From NCBI GenBank assembly GCA_002841455.1, contig PGZT01000008.1, positions 1-33,165 on the forward strand: 33,165 bases of DNA, given 5' to 3'. The stretch comes from Firmicutes bacterium HGW-Firmicutes-21 (lineage in GTDB: Bacteria > Bacillota > Clostridia > Oscillospirales > CAG-382). The notes under the pieces were generated by a model, which saw only the letters and a list, made by a program, of their open reading frames with translations, did no database searches and was not told the DNA's origin. Below, one piece after another: positions 7,927 through 16,585 of the stretch. The position numbers and the translations under genes are program-made. How positions within the stretch are numbered: position 1 is the first letter of the stretch; each line of letters opens with the position of its first letter.

Positions 7927-8736
7927 CTATATTATTTTTACGGCGAGGGCAGGGGCAGCAACCGAAAGGTTGATGTCGCCGCCGTTGCCGTTTACACAGA
8001 CCTTAGCGCCGCAGGAGGCAAGCTTGCCCTTGCATTCACCGTATGCAATCTGCGGACGGTTGTTGTTCTCGCTTAAATGCGCAAGAACTATGCTTCTCGC
8101 ACCCTTTTCAACTAAAATGGGCAGGAAGTCGGCACAGTCTGCGTTGGAAAGATGACCTTTGTTACCGAGTATCCGCTTTTTCAGGAAATAGGGATAATCA
8201 CCTCTCCGCAGCATATCGGTGTCGTGGTTAGACTCTATTACCACATAATCACAGCCTATAAGCATTTTTGCGACATTGCCGCTCATATGTCCGATATCGG
8301 TCGCATAGCCGAGCGTTTTAGCGCCAAGCTCAATCCTGAACCCCACGCTTGCAAGCGAATCGTGCGGAGTAGCTACCGAACAAATCCGCATATTATCGAA
8401 CGATACGCATTTATTCTCTTCAAGCTCATGCATAATATCTGCCGTCTCCGGCTGCATCTGTGCAATACTACCCGCAGACAGAAAGGGAGCATATATCGGT
8501 ATTTTATAATGCTTGGAAATTATCTGCAAGCCGTTTATATGGTCCTTATGCTCATGGGTTATAAAAATCGCCTTAATGTTTTTTATGCTTGTCCCGATGT
8601 CGTTTAACGAGCAGCATATACGCCGTGCGGAAACGCCGGCATCGATGAGTATTTCATCACTGCCGCATTTTACATATGCGACATTCCCCCTTGAGGAGGA
8701 AAAGAGCATATACGCCTTCAGGTCGTTTTCACACAT
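7927..8736 (-). CDS. MBL-fold metallo-hydrolase, WalJ/YycJ type
   Basis: A 269-residue metallo-beta-lactamase-fold protein. The metal motif THEHKDH (HxHxDH) is at about residue 60. Further blocks SNHDTDML, ILGNKGHLSN and LAHLSENNNRP are characteristic of the YycJ/WalJ group, predicted DNA or RNA phosphodiesterases linked in Bacillus to cell-wall/division control. In Bacilli the gene usually sits with walRK; here it lies in a metabolic operon. Its ATG overlaps the galactokinase stop (TAATG), implying translational coupling. The name WalJ-type rests on motifs; activity has not been shown. Confidence 0.85.
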   Translation of the reverse strand: MCENDLKAYMLFSSSRGNVAYVKCGSDEILIDAGVSARRICCSLNDIGTSIKNIKAIFITHEHKDHINGLQIISKHYKIPIYAPFLSAGSIAQMQPETADIMHELEENKCVSFDNMRICSVATPHDSLASVGFRIELGAKTLGYATDIGHMSGNVAKMLIGCDYVVIESNHDTDMLRRGDYPYFLKKRILGNKGHLSNADCADFLPILVEKGARSIVLAHLSENNNRPQIAYGECKGKLASCGAKVCVNGNGGDINLSVAAPALAVKII

Positions 8737-10031
8737 TAAACTGCGGCTCCCTCATAAATTTTGTCGCTGTCGAAGCTTATCGCACCGTACGGACGAACAT
8801 TCAGGAACATACACGAATCCGCTCCGAATATACTCTCGAGTGCTTTTTTATATCCGTCCCTTTTATCGTTCGGCACAAACGCCTGAATTGTTCCGGCAAA
8901 ACCTCCGCCGTGAACACGGCAGACAACGCCCATTCTCTCCGATACGGCAAGCGCAAGCGATAAGCCCTGCTCGCTTATGTTTTTGTTTGTATATATGTTC
9001 TGAAGGAACTTAAACGAGGAGTTACCCGATTCGGCGGCAAGCCTGAGGAAGCAATCGATATCGCCGTCCTTTAACGCCGCCCGTTGATTCTCAACCCGGT
9101 CATTCTCACGGAAAAAGTGCATGGCACGCATTATCGCACGGTCACCCGCAAGCCCTCTCAGATAAGCGATACGGGAAATAAAATCCGCCTCGTCAACCTC
9201 ACGCAGAACATTCCTGCCCAGCAGATTTGCACAGGTGTACATCTCCTTGGGAACGGAAGCGTAATCCTCCGTTAAATCCGCATGATTTCCGCCGGTATTA
9301 ACTATACCGAGTGAATAACCGCAGCCTGAAAGGTCAAAATTCATCTTGTCTACCATGGGCGTATCGTTATGCTCAAAATCGATATACGAAAAACCGCCGT
9401 GCGCACATGCGGTCTGGTCCATAAGTCCGCAGGGCTTACCAAAATAAACATTCTCCGAGTATTTACCCGCTTTGGCAAGCTCGATAGCCGGGATTTTCCC
9501 GTTGTTGTAAAAATGCGAAATTATGTTTCCGCACATGACCTCAAACGCCGCCGACGAGGATAGCCCCGAACCGGTCAGCACATCGCTGGTTGTGCAGGCT
9601 AAAAATCCGCCGCAGGCGTAACCCTTAATCTCCAGAGCATCGCATACACCCGCAATAATGGCGGATGAGCTGTTCTTGCGGAACTTGGAGGGGTTTTTTA
9701 TCTTAATATCGACAACATCCTCCTTATATCCCTCGCTCTTTACTCGGATAACGCTATCGCCGCTTTTATATGCTACCGCAATAATGTCTATATCGACCGC
9801 CGCCGCAAGCACCTTGCCATTATTATGGTCGGTATGATTACCGGATATTTCGCTTCTCCCCGGAACCGAAAACAAGCTGACCTCAAGGTCTCCGTAAAGC
9901 GAGATAAAGCTCTCGGTCAACTTTGTGTATCGCTGTCTCTGTGCGTCAAGCCTGTCGGCTCCGTAGAGCAGCGTGAGCATTTTATCGTATTCCTTATCCC
10001 TTATTTGTTTTAGAGTTTCTGTTGCTGTCAT
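8736..10031 (-). CDS. galK: Galactokinase (GHMP kinase)
   Basis: A 431-residue GHMP kinase that phosphorylates galactose with ATP to galactose-1-phosphate, the entry to the Leloir pathway. The galactokinase signature GRSEISGNHTDHNNG is near residue 60, the ATP-binding loop LTGSGLSSSAAFEV near 150-165, and the third motif RVHGGGFAGTIQAF near the C terminus. Length fits Firmicute galactokinases. The ATG at 10031 has GAGG ten bases upstream and starts 12 bases after the flavin-reductase-like gene. galE and galT are not in the window, so the rest of the pathway must be elsewhere. Confidence 0.9.
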   Translation of the reverse strand: MTATETLKQIRDKEYDKMLTLLYGADRLDAQRQRYTKLTESFISLYGDLEVSLFSVPGRSEISGNHTDHNNGKVLAAAVDIDIIAVAYKSGDSVIRVKSEGYKEDVVDIKIKNPSKFRKNSSSAIIAGVCDALEIKGYACGGFLACTTSDVLTGSGLSSSAAFEVMCGNIISHFYNNGKIPAIELAKAGKYSENVYFGKPCGLMDQTACAHGGFSYIDFEHNDTPMVDKMNFDLSGCGYSLGIVNTGGNHADLTEDYASVPKEMYTCANLLGRNVLREVDEADFISRIAYLRGLAGDRAIMRAMHFFRENDRVENQRAALKDGDIDCFLRLAAESGNSSFKFLQNIYTNKNISEQGLSLALAVSERMGVVCRVHGGGFAGTIQAFVPNDKRDGYKKALESIFGADSCMFLNVRPYGAISFDSDKIYEGAAV

Positions 10032-10043
10032 CCTTGAAAATCC

Positions 10044-10541
10044 TCATTTTTTCAGTATTTGTTTTATCTCGCATATATAAACGGTATGGAAGTCGCCCTT
10101 ATACCACTGGCTTGGATCAATATCAACAAAACCGCTTTCCTTTATTGTGTCGGTATAAATCTTTCTGCCGCAGATAACCGTTTCCGCCTGTTCAAAATAC
10201 ACTATTCCGTTATCATTTATCGGAGTAAGTCCCGTCTCGGCTATTTTGTCGCAGTCCCTGCCGCTTTTACTTCCGCAAATTTTAAGCGTGTCCCGATATT
10301 CCTCCTCAAAAAAGGATAGGGTTATCTCGTTCGATTCCTCAGTAAACTCATGCGTGTAGCGTTGCGGACGAACAAAGCAGAAAAAAACATTTTTATTCCA
10401 CAAAACACCCATTCCGCCCCAGCTCGCTGTCATTGTGTTAAAGCTGCCGTCCGCTTTTTTTGCGGTTATAAGCATCCATTGCCTGCCTACCGCATTGAAA
10501 ACATTCTTATCAAGTTCCTCGGGTAAAATCCGTTTAAACAT
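10044..10541 (-). CDS. Flavin reductase-like FMN-binding split-barrel protein
   Basis: A 165-residue protein with the features of the flavin-reductase-like family: an N-terminal WMLITAKKADGSFNTMTASWGGMG flavin-contact block, FFCFVRPQRYTHEF, and LSFFEEEYRDTLKICGSKSG. Such proteins bind FMN as dimers and reduce flavins or act on small substrates. Its ATG overlaps the stop of the upstream ECF transporter gene (TAATG). Lying inside a vitamin B6 salvage cluster, it could act on a B6 compound, since the PNP oxidase fold is related, but this is speculation. Confidence 0.82.
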   Translation of the reverse strand: MFKRILPEELDKNVFNAVGRQWMLITAKKADGSFNTMTASWGGMGVLWNKNVFFCFVRPQRYTHEFTEESNEITLSFFEEEYRDTLKICGSKSGRDCDKIAETGLTPINDNGIVYFEQAETVICGRKIYTDTIKESGFVDIDPSQWYKGDFHTVYICEIKQILKK

Positions 10542-11053
10542 TACATCAGTTCCTCCTTTAAGGTATTATATGCTTTAACCTTGGAAAGAATTATCGAGAG
10601 TGTGATAAACAGCGTCGCATTTACCAATCCCTGTATTAGTGTAAATATCGCATTTGGAGCGGCTAACTCTTTTCCATATATAAACACCTCAGCAAGGAAA
10701 TAGCCCGCTACCAAAACAATCGTCGCTATTATAAGCGCCGAAATGTTTCTAACCGAAAAAACATTCTTTCTGCTTGTAAACCATACAGCCATCAGAGCTT
10801 TGATAATTATCGTGAAAGGCGCATAAACAGCCCATCCGGAGGTTATGTCCGCAAGGGACGCTCCTATAGCGCCGACAAAAATACCATATGGCATGGGAAG
10901 CAGCGTCGTAAATAAATATATCATCGAGTCGCCGGGGTGTATATAACCCGTTCCGTTAACTATGGGCATCTGAAAAAAGCGAGTGAAAATAAATACCAAT
11001 GCCGCACCCATTGCGGCTACCGTAAGCCTTTTTATATTCTTGTTTCTGTTCAT
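10541..11053 (-). CDS. ECF transporter S component (probable B6-vitamer uptake)
   Basis: A 170-residue integral membrane protein with five or six hydrophobic helices, of the ECF substrate-binding (S) component type. Blocks such as GYIHPGDSMIYL, GAIGASLADITSG and YAPFTIIIKALMAVWF are typical. S components bind a vitamin and use a shared energizing module (EcfT plus two ATPases) encoded elsewhere. It starts 3 bases after pyridoxamine kinase, a pairing known for predicted pyridoxine/hydroxymethylpyrimidine transporters (PdxU, HmpT), so a B6 vitamer is the likely cargo. Substrate is inferred from context only. Confidence 0.82.
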   Translation of the reverse strand: MNRNKNIKRLTVAAMGAALVFIFTRFFQMPIVNGTGYIHPGDSMIYLFTTLLPMPYGIFVGAIGASLADITSGWAVYAPFTIIIKALMAVWFTSRKNVFSVRNISALIIATIVLVAGYFLAEVFIYGKELAAPNAIFTLIQGLVNATLFITLSIILSKVKAYNTLKEELM

Positions 11054-11056
11054 ATT

Positions 11057-11896
11057 CTATAGCTCTCCGATCATTTCTTCAAACTCCAATCCCCATGCGG
11101 GAGGTGTGCCTAACTTTTTGGTGTGCGCAGACACCTTAGAGATAAACTGCACAGCGGTCTTAATGGATTCAAAAATACCGCTTCCGTTGAGAACATTCCC
11201 CAATAATATCGAGGCGAAAAGGTCGCCGCTCCCGGGGAAAAAGCAATCGCTGTATGAGGCAAAGCTGCTCCCGTAGGAAACCTCATTTTTATCCTTTATG
11301 GCAAAAACCGCTCCGATGGTGTCCTGCTGTTCGTTATGTACGCCTGTTATTATAACAGCCCGTTTTTCCTTCTTACCTATTTTCAGGAGCTTATCGAGCA
11401 AAATCCTCAGCTCGTCGGCATCCGATTGCTTTTTATACGCCTTGCCGAGCAGAATATAAGCCTCGGTCAGATTAGGAGTGATAATATCCGCCGATTCGCA
11501 GAGTGTCCTCATTCCGTCACACATCGCTTTGGTATATGTTTTATATATATGTCCGTTGTCACCCATAACAGGATCGACCAAAACCAGAGTTTTACCGCCG
11601 GAAAAATCCTGTAAAAAGCGTTTTACCGTCTCTATCTGCCGCTCGTCTCCCAAAAATCCGCTGTATATGGCATCAAACTCAAGCCCTAAACGCTTCCAGT
11701 GAGAGGATATTTTATCCATCTCGTCGCTCAAATCCAAAAAAGAGAAGCCCTCGAATCCGCCCGTATGCGTAGAGAGCAATGCCGTCGGCAGAGGACAGAC
11801 CTGATGCCCGAAATGGGACAAGGCAGGCCAAATTACCTGCATTGAGCACCTTCCGAAGCAGGCTATATCATGTATTGCGGCGATTCTCTTTGACAT
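11057..11896 (-). CDS. Pyridoxamine/pyridoxal kinase
   Basis: A 279-residue ribokinase-fold kinase that phosphorylates B6 vitamers, feeding pyridoxal phosphate synthesis. The N terminus RIAAIHDIACFGRCSM, the block LLSTHTGGFEGFS, VDPVMGDNG, and the anion-hole/catalytic region FPGSGDLFAS (GxGD) match the PdxK/PdxY group. The track begins 19 residues earlier at 11953, but family members start at MSKRIAAIHD, so the ATG at 11896 is preferred; AGGGG and GAGAAAG lie upstream. It heads a six-gene minus-strand operon running to 7158. Confidence 0.88.
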   Translation of the reverse strand: MSKRIAAIHDIACFGRCSMQVIWPALSHFGHQVCPLPTALLSTHTGGFEGFSFLDLSDEMDKISSHWKRLGLEFDAIYSGFLGDERQIETVKRFLQDFSGGKTLVLVDPVMGDNGHIYKTYTKAMCDGMRTLCESADIITPNLTEAYILLGKAYKKQSDADELRILLDKLLKIGKKEKRAVIITGVHNEQQDTIGAVFAIKDKNEVSYGSSFASYSDCFFPGSGDLFASILLGNVLNGSGIFESIKTAVQFISKVSAHTKKLGTPPAWGLEFEEMIGEL

Positions 11897-11985
11897 CTTT
11901 CTCACTTGCCCCTGTTTTCTGTATTCGTTAATCTGTATAATAACATAACACAATCAAAAAGAAAAGAATTTTTTCTTGTTTTTTT

Positions 11986-13062
11986 TCAATGCTCGGCAAA
12001 CAGGAAAACATCCCATGCGGGGACATATTCCTTTTTTCGTAAATAGAGCTTATATTTATAGTCATAGCTCCGTATTAACAACGGTATGTCAAGCAGGTCA
12101 TATGCTCGGTGATATAGAGCAACCATTATATTCGGTCGGCTATTGTAAAGCGTGTTGACCGCTCCCTGCAAGACCTCTTTATCGGCACCCTCGGCATCTA
12201 TTTTTATGCTGCCGACTTTAACTCCGTTATCGTTTATTGTGCGTTGGCCGCAATAGCCGTCAATACTGACAGTCCTAATATTGCCCTCGCTTTGTTTTAT
12301 AAAAGAGGATGCACGATTACCCTTTTGCGAAAACATCCCGACCCCATCCCTGTTTGTTACGGCTGTATTCTCACAAAGTACGCCTCTTATATGCGAGGTG
12401 TTCTTAACCAGCTTACGGAAATTAACCTTATCGGGTTCAAATGCCGCTATATCGGAATAGGTGCTGTTAATTGACGAGAATTCGATAACCGTATCACCGT
12501 CGAACGCTCCGACATCAATATGCCGTTTTGTATGTGTAAAAAAGCCCTGCGGAAACGAAAAGCTGTTTTTGCTCTCGAATAAATAATCCGTTTCTCCCGT
12601 GATATTGTACTTTAACAGCGAGACGAACAGCTCCCTTGACAAATCGTCCGCTAAATAATTATATAACCTCCGAACCCTGTCAATATGAGATAATATATAT
12701 TCCTTATCAAAAATACCCTCTCCGTAAACGGGCAGGTTAGGTGAATAAAGGGTATGAAATTTTTTAATCGATTTTATAATCCCGGTCTTCTCCCCCTCAA
12801 GAGCAAAGCATAAAACGGCGACAAAATCACCGTACTCCTTCTCCGCCTCGGCAAGACTCATCACAGGGAAGCCCAAAAAGCTCTGCCCTCTGACAAAACC
12901 CTCGCTTGCAAAAACGCCGCTTACCTTAACCGACCTTTTTACGAGTGTATTAAATATCTTCTCTGCTCCGTCTCCCATTCCGTAAAGTAAAATAGGGCGT
13001 TTTTCCGCCGCCAGCTCTTCATACATACAAGGCAGAGAGGCGAGTGTTTCCGTAATATTCAT
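11986..13062 (-). CDS. FkbM-family methyltransferase with N-terminal Rossmann-like domain
   Basis: A 358-residue two-part protein. The N-terminal part (about 20-130) has a nucleotide-binding-like loop LLYGMGDGAEKI and a Rossmann-like pattern. The C-terminal part carries the FkbM methyltransferase motifs IDVGAFDGDTV (SAM site) and IKIDAEGADKEVLQGA. FkbM enzymes O-methylate sugars or polyketides, often in surface glycan pathways; here no glycan cluster is adjacent. The track starts at GTG 13071, only 3 bases from AAAGG. ATG 13062 has a 12-base spacing and is preferred, though neither is ideal. Function of the N-terminal domain is unknown. Confidence 0.8.
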   Translation of the reverse strand: MNITETLASLPCMYEELAAEKRPILLYGMGDGAEKIFNTLVKRSVKVSGVFASEGFVRGQSFLGFPVMSLAEAEKEYGDFVAVLCFALEGEKTGIIKSIKKFHTLYSPNLPVYGEGIFDKEYILSHIDRVRRLYNYLADDLSRELFVSLLKYNITGETDYLFESKNSFSFPQGFFTHTKRHIDVGAFDGDTVIEFSSINSTYSDIAAFEPDKVNFRKLVKNTSHIRGVLCENTAVTNRDGVGMFSQKGNRASSFIKQSEGNIRTVSIDGYCGQRTINDNGVKVGSIKIDAEGADKEVLQGAVNTLYNSRPNIMVALYHRAYDLLDIPLLIRSYDYKYKLYLRKKEYVPAWDVFLFAEH

Positions 13063-13165
13063 TGTAAGCACATACCTTTCCCGATGTTAAAAAAGCAAGC
13101 GTTTGCTACCTTGAATATTTTATTAGAAAAACGAAAAAAAGTCTACCCTTTTTCCAAAATTTATG

Positions 13166-13171
13166 TATAAT
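13166..13171 (+). promoter_or_regulatory. Possible -10 element for the ADP-ribosylglycohydrolase gene
   Basis: A perfect TATAAT stands 23 bases before the ATG with GGAG between. No convincing -35 is seen at 16-18 bases. Confidence 0.35.
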
Positions 13172-13194
13172 GGGAGCAAAGGAGTTGAACCGTT

Positions 13195-14298
13195 ATGCAA
13201 AATACCCCGAAAAAAGAAAATACGATCGGGAAAATTACCCTGACCGAATACAAGGACAAGCTGAGAGCCGCTTTTTTAGGCAGAGCCGCAGGCTGCACGC
13301 TGGGCGCACCAGTTGAGGGCTGGACACTGCAACAAATGGAGGAATACGCAAAGGAGACAGGGCTTGCGGATTATCCGCTTAACGATTACTGGACAAAAAG
13401 CCCCACTCCGGATCAACAACGCTATATACACGAGACCTACAGCAGTTATCTTAAAAACAGTATGACGCATATTCCCTGCGACGACGATATAGGCTACACC
13501 CTGCTCTCGTTGTTTATTGCGGAGGAGGGTAACGGGCTTGACTTTACTCTTGAGGATGTCGCTAAGGCATGGGTAAAATATATAACCGTTGCCTATACCG
13601 CAGAGCAGGTTGCGCTTGATAACCTCAAAAAAGGTATCCCTCCCGAAAAAGCCGCCGAAATCGATAACCCGTACGATGAATGGATAGGAGCGGATATACG
13701 CTGCGACGGCTACGGCTACATGGCTCCCTGCAATCCGCGGAAGGCCGCCGATATGGCGGAAACCGACGCTCTTATCAGCCACCGGAGCAACGGCGTTTAC
13801 GGCTCCATGTACTTTGCCGCCGTCATTTCCTTGGGCTTTGGTTTATCCGATACCAAAAAGGCTTTAACAGCGGGGCTTGATTATATTCCCGCCGACTGCG
13901 ATCTTGCGGACGGAATCCGTTGGGCGCTTGATAATTACGAAACCGTAAAGGATTATCGCCACGCAGTCGAGCTGGTTGATGAACGCTACCCGGATATGAG
14001 CGCCGTACACACCATAAACAACGCCTGCTTAACTGTTTTTTCGCTTTCGCTCGGTAAAAAGGATATCGGCAAGGTTATTTCAAACGCCGTCGCAATGGCG
14101 CACGACTGCGACTGCACCGCCGCCACAGCAGGCTCGATTGCAGGTGCGTGTTATGGGATGGAGCACCTTGAAGATCATTGGTACAAGCCCTTCGGCGATA
14201 CGGTCGGCTCCTACTTTAACGGTGAAAAGAGTTATTCCATAAATGATATACTGAGCCGTTTTGAAAAATTCGCCTTGCTCGGCGGACAGATAATATAA
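13195..14298 (+). CDS. ADP-ribosylglycohydrolase family protein
   Basis: A 367-residue DraG/ARH-type protein. GRAAGCTLGAPVEGW (about 29-43) is the usual N-terminal block. CDDDIGYTLLSL (about 95-106) supplies the first acidic metal cluster, and HDCDCTAATAGSIAGA (about 300) the second, together a two-metal magnesium site. The family removes ADP-ribose from proteins, nucleic acids or small molecules. The usual DDT is DDD here and DCDTN is DCDCT, a distinct subgroup whose substrate is uncertain. The ATG has GGAG ten bases upstream. It is divergent from the FkbM gene and ends at a strong terminator. Confidence 0.86.
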   Translation: MQNTPKKENTIGKITLTEYKDKLRAAFLGRAAGCTLGAPVEGWTLQQMEEYAKETGLADYPLNDYWTKSPTPDQQRYIHETYSSYLKNSMTHIPCDDDIGYTLLSLFIAEEGNGLDFTLEDVAKAWVKYITVAYTAEQVALDNLKKGIPPEKAAEIDNPYDEWIGADIRCDGYGYMAPCNPRKAADMAETDALISHRSNGVYGSMYFAAVISLGFGLSDTKKALTAGLDYIPADCDLADGIRWALDNYETVKDYRHAVELVDERYPDMSAVHTINNACLTVFSLSLGKKDIGKVISNAVAMAHDCDCTAATAGSIAGACYGMEHLEDHWYKPFGDTVGSYFNGEKSYSINDILSRFEKFALLGGQII

Positions 14299-14317
14299 CG
14301 ATATGGAATATAGATAT

Positions 14318-14345
14318 GATAAACCGGTCGCTTGACCGGTTTATC
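14318..14345. terminator. Bidirectional terminator
   Basis: GATAAACCGGTC pairs perfectly with GACCGGTTTATC across GCTT (12-bp stem) between convergent genes, followed by T-rich sequence on the plus strand. Confidence 0.82.
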
Positions 14346-14368
14346 TATTTCTGTATATCGATATACCT

Positions 14369-15112
14369 CTACGCTTGTAAAAAATTTACGTACCATTTCC
14401 CTTGGACTTTAATGCAATAAGTCTGAAATATCTGCTTATCTTCCTCTTGATCTACGATATAATAATAAACAAGTGCAAATTCTTCAGCATCGTTTTTGTT
14501 ATATGATGTGATTCTTATGCTACTGATTTCATCCTGCTTAAAAATCATCGCATCCTTCACTATAATGGTTTTTTCTTGAATTTTTTCACATATTGAATCT
14601 AAATAATCATACATTGTGCTTGAATTAAATAAATATGCTGATTCTTCGGGAGCACCGTTTATTTCGTCATTATATATAGAGAGCCGCACTATCTCGTCCA
14701 TATCTTTTTCCTGCATTGCCACAAACATCCGCTCCACCGCTTTTTCGGGAGTAGCTCCTTGCTTTAAGGCAAGAATCAATCCGACGACAGACGCCAACAG
14801 AACACATACGACGACAGTTATTATTATGGATTTCTTTAATGCGCCGCCCTTATTCTGCGTTGTATTATACGCATATGGCTGAGCGTATTGCGGCTGCGTA
14901 AACTGCTGCGTCTCGGGCTGCTGTATTATCGGTTGCACGGGTGTCTGACCGGCTGTGTTATTCTCCGATTTTAATAAAGTCTGCCACTCGTTTTCCTTTT
15001 TGGGACGGAACGCCTCGTCGGTTGTCGCCTGCTGCGTCGGTATCGGTTTACCGCATGAAGCGCAAAACAAATCGGTATCGGATATTCCCCTGCCGCAATG
15101 AACACAAAACAT
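14369..15112 (-). CDS. Zinc-ribbon membrane protein with extracytoplasmic domain
   Basis: A 247-residue protein: an N-terminal zinc ribbon (CVHC...CASC, residues 3-21), a long Q/P/T-rich linker, one membrane helix (IIITVVVCVLLASVVGLILA, about 100-120), then an outer domain starting ATPEKAVERMFVAMQEKD that resembles DUF4878/NTF2-like lipocone domains. Proteins of this build are common in Clostridia and of unknown role. The track begins at 15118, but that ATG is too close to AGAGG; the ATG at 15112 has better spacing and begins at the zinc ribbon. It is divergent from dacF. Confidence 0.75.
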   Translation of the reverse strand: MFCVHCGRGISDTDLFCASCGKPIPTQQATTDEAFRPKKENEWQTLLKSENNTAGQTPVQPIIQQPETQQFTQPQYAQPYAYNTTQNKGGALKKSIIITVVVCVLLASVVGLILALKQGATPEKAVERMFVAMQEKDMDEIVRLSIYNDEINGAPEESAYLFNSSTMYDYLDSICEKIQEKTIIVKDAMIFKQDEISSIRITSYNKNDAEEFALVYYYIVDQEEDKQIFQTYCIKVQGKWYVNFLQA

Positions 15113-15154
15113 AATCATTACCTCTGTTTTAAAATTTTAATATCTCCTTTTATA

Positions 15155-15182
15155 ATAATACCATATATGTTGCGGATTGCAA
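15155..15182 (-). promoter_or_regulatory. Promoter for the zinc-ribbon gene
   Basis: Minus strand TTGCAA, 16-base spacer, TATTAT preceded by TATGG (extended -10). It lies about 45 bases before the chosen start. Confidence 0.55.
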
Positions 15183-15185
15183 CAT
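15167..15185. promoter_or_regulatory. Inverted repeat overlapping the -35, possible operator
   Basis: ATGTTGC and GCAACAT form a perfect 7-bp inverted repeat around GGATT, overlapping the -35 of the zinc-ribbon promoter. It could be a repressor site; no regulator is identified. Confidence 0.3.
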
Positions 15186-15287
15186 TTTTTTCACTTTTAT
15201 AAAAATAAAAATGCAAAAGTCATATAAACAGCCGTTTTTTCATATGCTTTTACCGTATTTATAATATTTCGGAAGGGATATGGGATT

Positions 15288-16487
15288 ATGAAAAAGATGC
15301 TTGTTTTTTTAACCGTTATATGTCTGCTGCTTCCTCTTTCGGCTTCGGCTACCGAGCAAGCCGCAGTTTACCCGTTTGAATACGCATGGGAGGAGTTCTG
15401 GTTTGAGGAAGCCGCTCAAACAGCAACCCTGTCCGGCGACTTTAGAGTAAAGAGTGCTTTCCTCATGGAGGCATCGACCGGAAAGGTATTATATTCCCTC
15501 AACGAGGACGAAAGGCTGCCCATTGCTTCGGTAACCAAAATAATGAGTACGCTTTTGATTATGGAGGCGTTGGACAGCGGAAAAATCAAGCTCGACGACA
15601 TTGTTGTTGTCAGCGAGAATGCGGCGTCCATGGGCGGCTCGCAGGTTTTCCTCGAGCCTAACGAGCAGATGAGTGTTGAGGAAATGCTTAAAGCGGTTGT
15701 CGTTGTCTCGGCTAATGACGCTACACTCGCACTTGCGGAGCATATCTATGGCAGCGAGGATTCGTTTATTATCGAAATGAATAACCGCGCCAAACAGCTC
15801 GGTATGGAGAACACCAACTTTGTCAATACAAACGGTCTGCCGATAGCGGACCATTATTCGTCCGCCGAGGATGTTGCGTTAATGACACAGGAGCTGTTAA
15901 AATATCCTCTTGTTCTCGAATATTCCACTATATGGATGGACACCATAAGAAACGGAAGCTTTGGACTCGCCAACACAAACAAGCTGATTCGTTTTTATAA
16001 GGGTGCAAACGGAATGAAAACGGGCTTTACCGACGAAGCTATGTTCTGCCTTTCCGGAACGGCTCTGCGTGACAATATGCAGCTTATCGCCGTTGTTTTG
16101 GGAGCGGATACAAGCGCCGAACGCTTCGGCACCGTAAAGAAAATGCTTGATTTCGGATTTGCGAATTATTCGATAGTAACTCCGGAAAAGCTGAATCTTG
16201 AGCCTGTCAGGATAATAAAAGGCGTAAAGGAATACGCCGAAATAGATTATACACCCGCTTCGATTCTGCTTGAAAAAGGAAAGAGCGCAAACATTGTACA
16301 AACCGCTCATATAGTCGAGCTGCCCGAGGCACCTGTGTCCGAAGGCGACAAGGTAGGTTATGTGGTTTATTCCATCGACGGCAAGGAGGTTGCCAAGGTT
16401 CCCGTTTATATAACCGAGGATGTCGGTAAAATCGGCTATTTTATAATTCTGGGCAGGATAATAAAGAATATATTTGCGTTTTTCTAA
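15288..16487 (+). CDS. D-alanyl-D-alanine carboxypeptidase, DacF/PBP5 type
   Basis: A 399-residue secreted penicillin-binding protein of peptidase family S11, which trims the terminal D-Ala from peptidoglycan stem peptides. A signal peptide (MKKMLVFLTVICLLLPLSASA) is followed by the catalytic SVTK (Ser81, Lys84), SAN (141-143) and KTG (244-246). The C-terminal beta domain is present, and the last about 20 residues form a hydrophobic/amphipathic anchor (IGYFIILGRIIKNIFAFF). Length matches DacF. The ATG has GAAGGGATATGG upstream. All catalytic residues are intact. Confidence 0.92.
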   Translation: MKKMLVFLTVICLLLPLSASATEQAAVYPFEYAWEEFWFEEAAQTATLSGDFRVKSAFLMEASTGKVLYSLNEDERLPIASVTKIMSTLLIMEALDSGKIKLDDIVVVSENAASMGGSQVFLEPNEQMSVEEMLKAVVVVSANDATLALAEHIYGSEDSFIIEMNNRAKQLGMENTNFVNTNGLPIADHYSSAEDVALMTQELLKYPLVLEYSTIWMDTIRNGSFGLANTNKLIRFYKGANGMKTGFTDEAMFCLSGTALRDNMQLIAVVLGADTSAERFGTVKKMLDFGFANYSIVTPEKLNLEPVRIIKGVKEYAEIDYTPASILLEKGKSANIVQTAHIVELPEAPVSEGDKVGYVVYSIDGKEVAKVPVYITEDVGKIGYFIILGRIIKNIFAFF

Positions 16488-16507
16488 AAAACCTTTATTA
16501 ATATCGG

Positions 16508-16536
16508 TTGACAAGGAATAGGGTTTGTCTTATAAT
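16508..16536 (+). promoter_or_regulatory. Consensus sigma-A promoter for pgi
   Basis: Perfect TTGACA, 17-base spacer, perfect TATAAT, about 50 bases before the pgi ATG. Strong constitutive expression is expected. Confidence 0.88.
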
Positions 16537-16585
16537 TAATAATCGATGCCCGCACGGGTAATATTGGAATAAAGGAAGTATAAAC

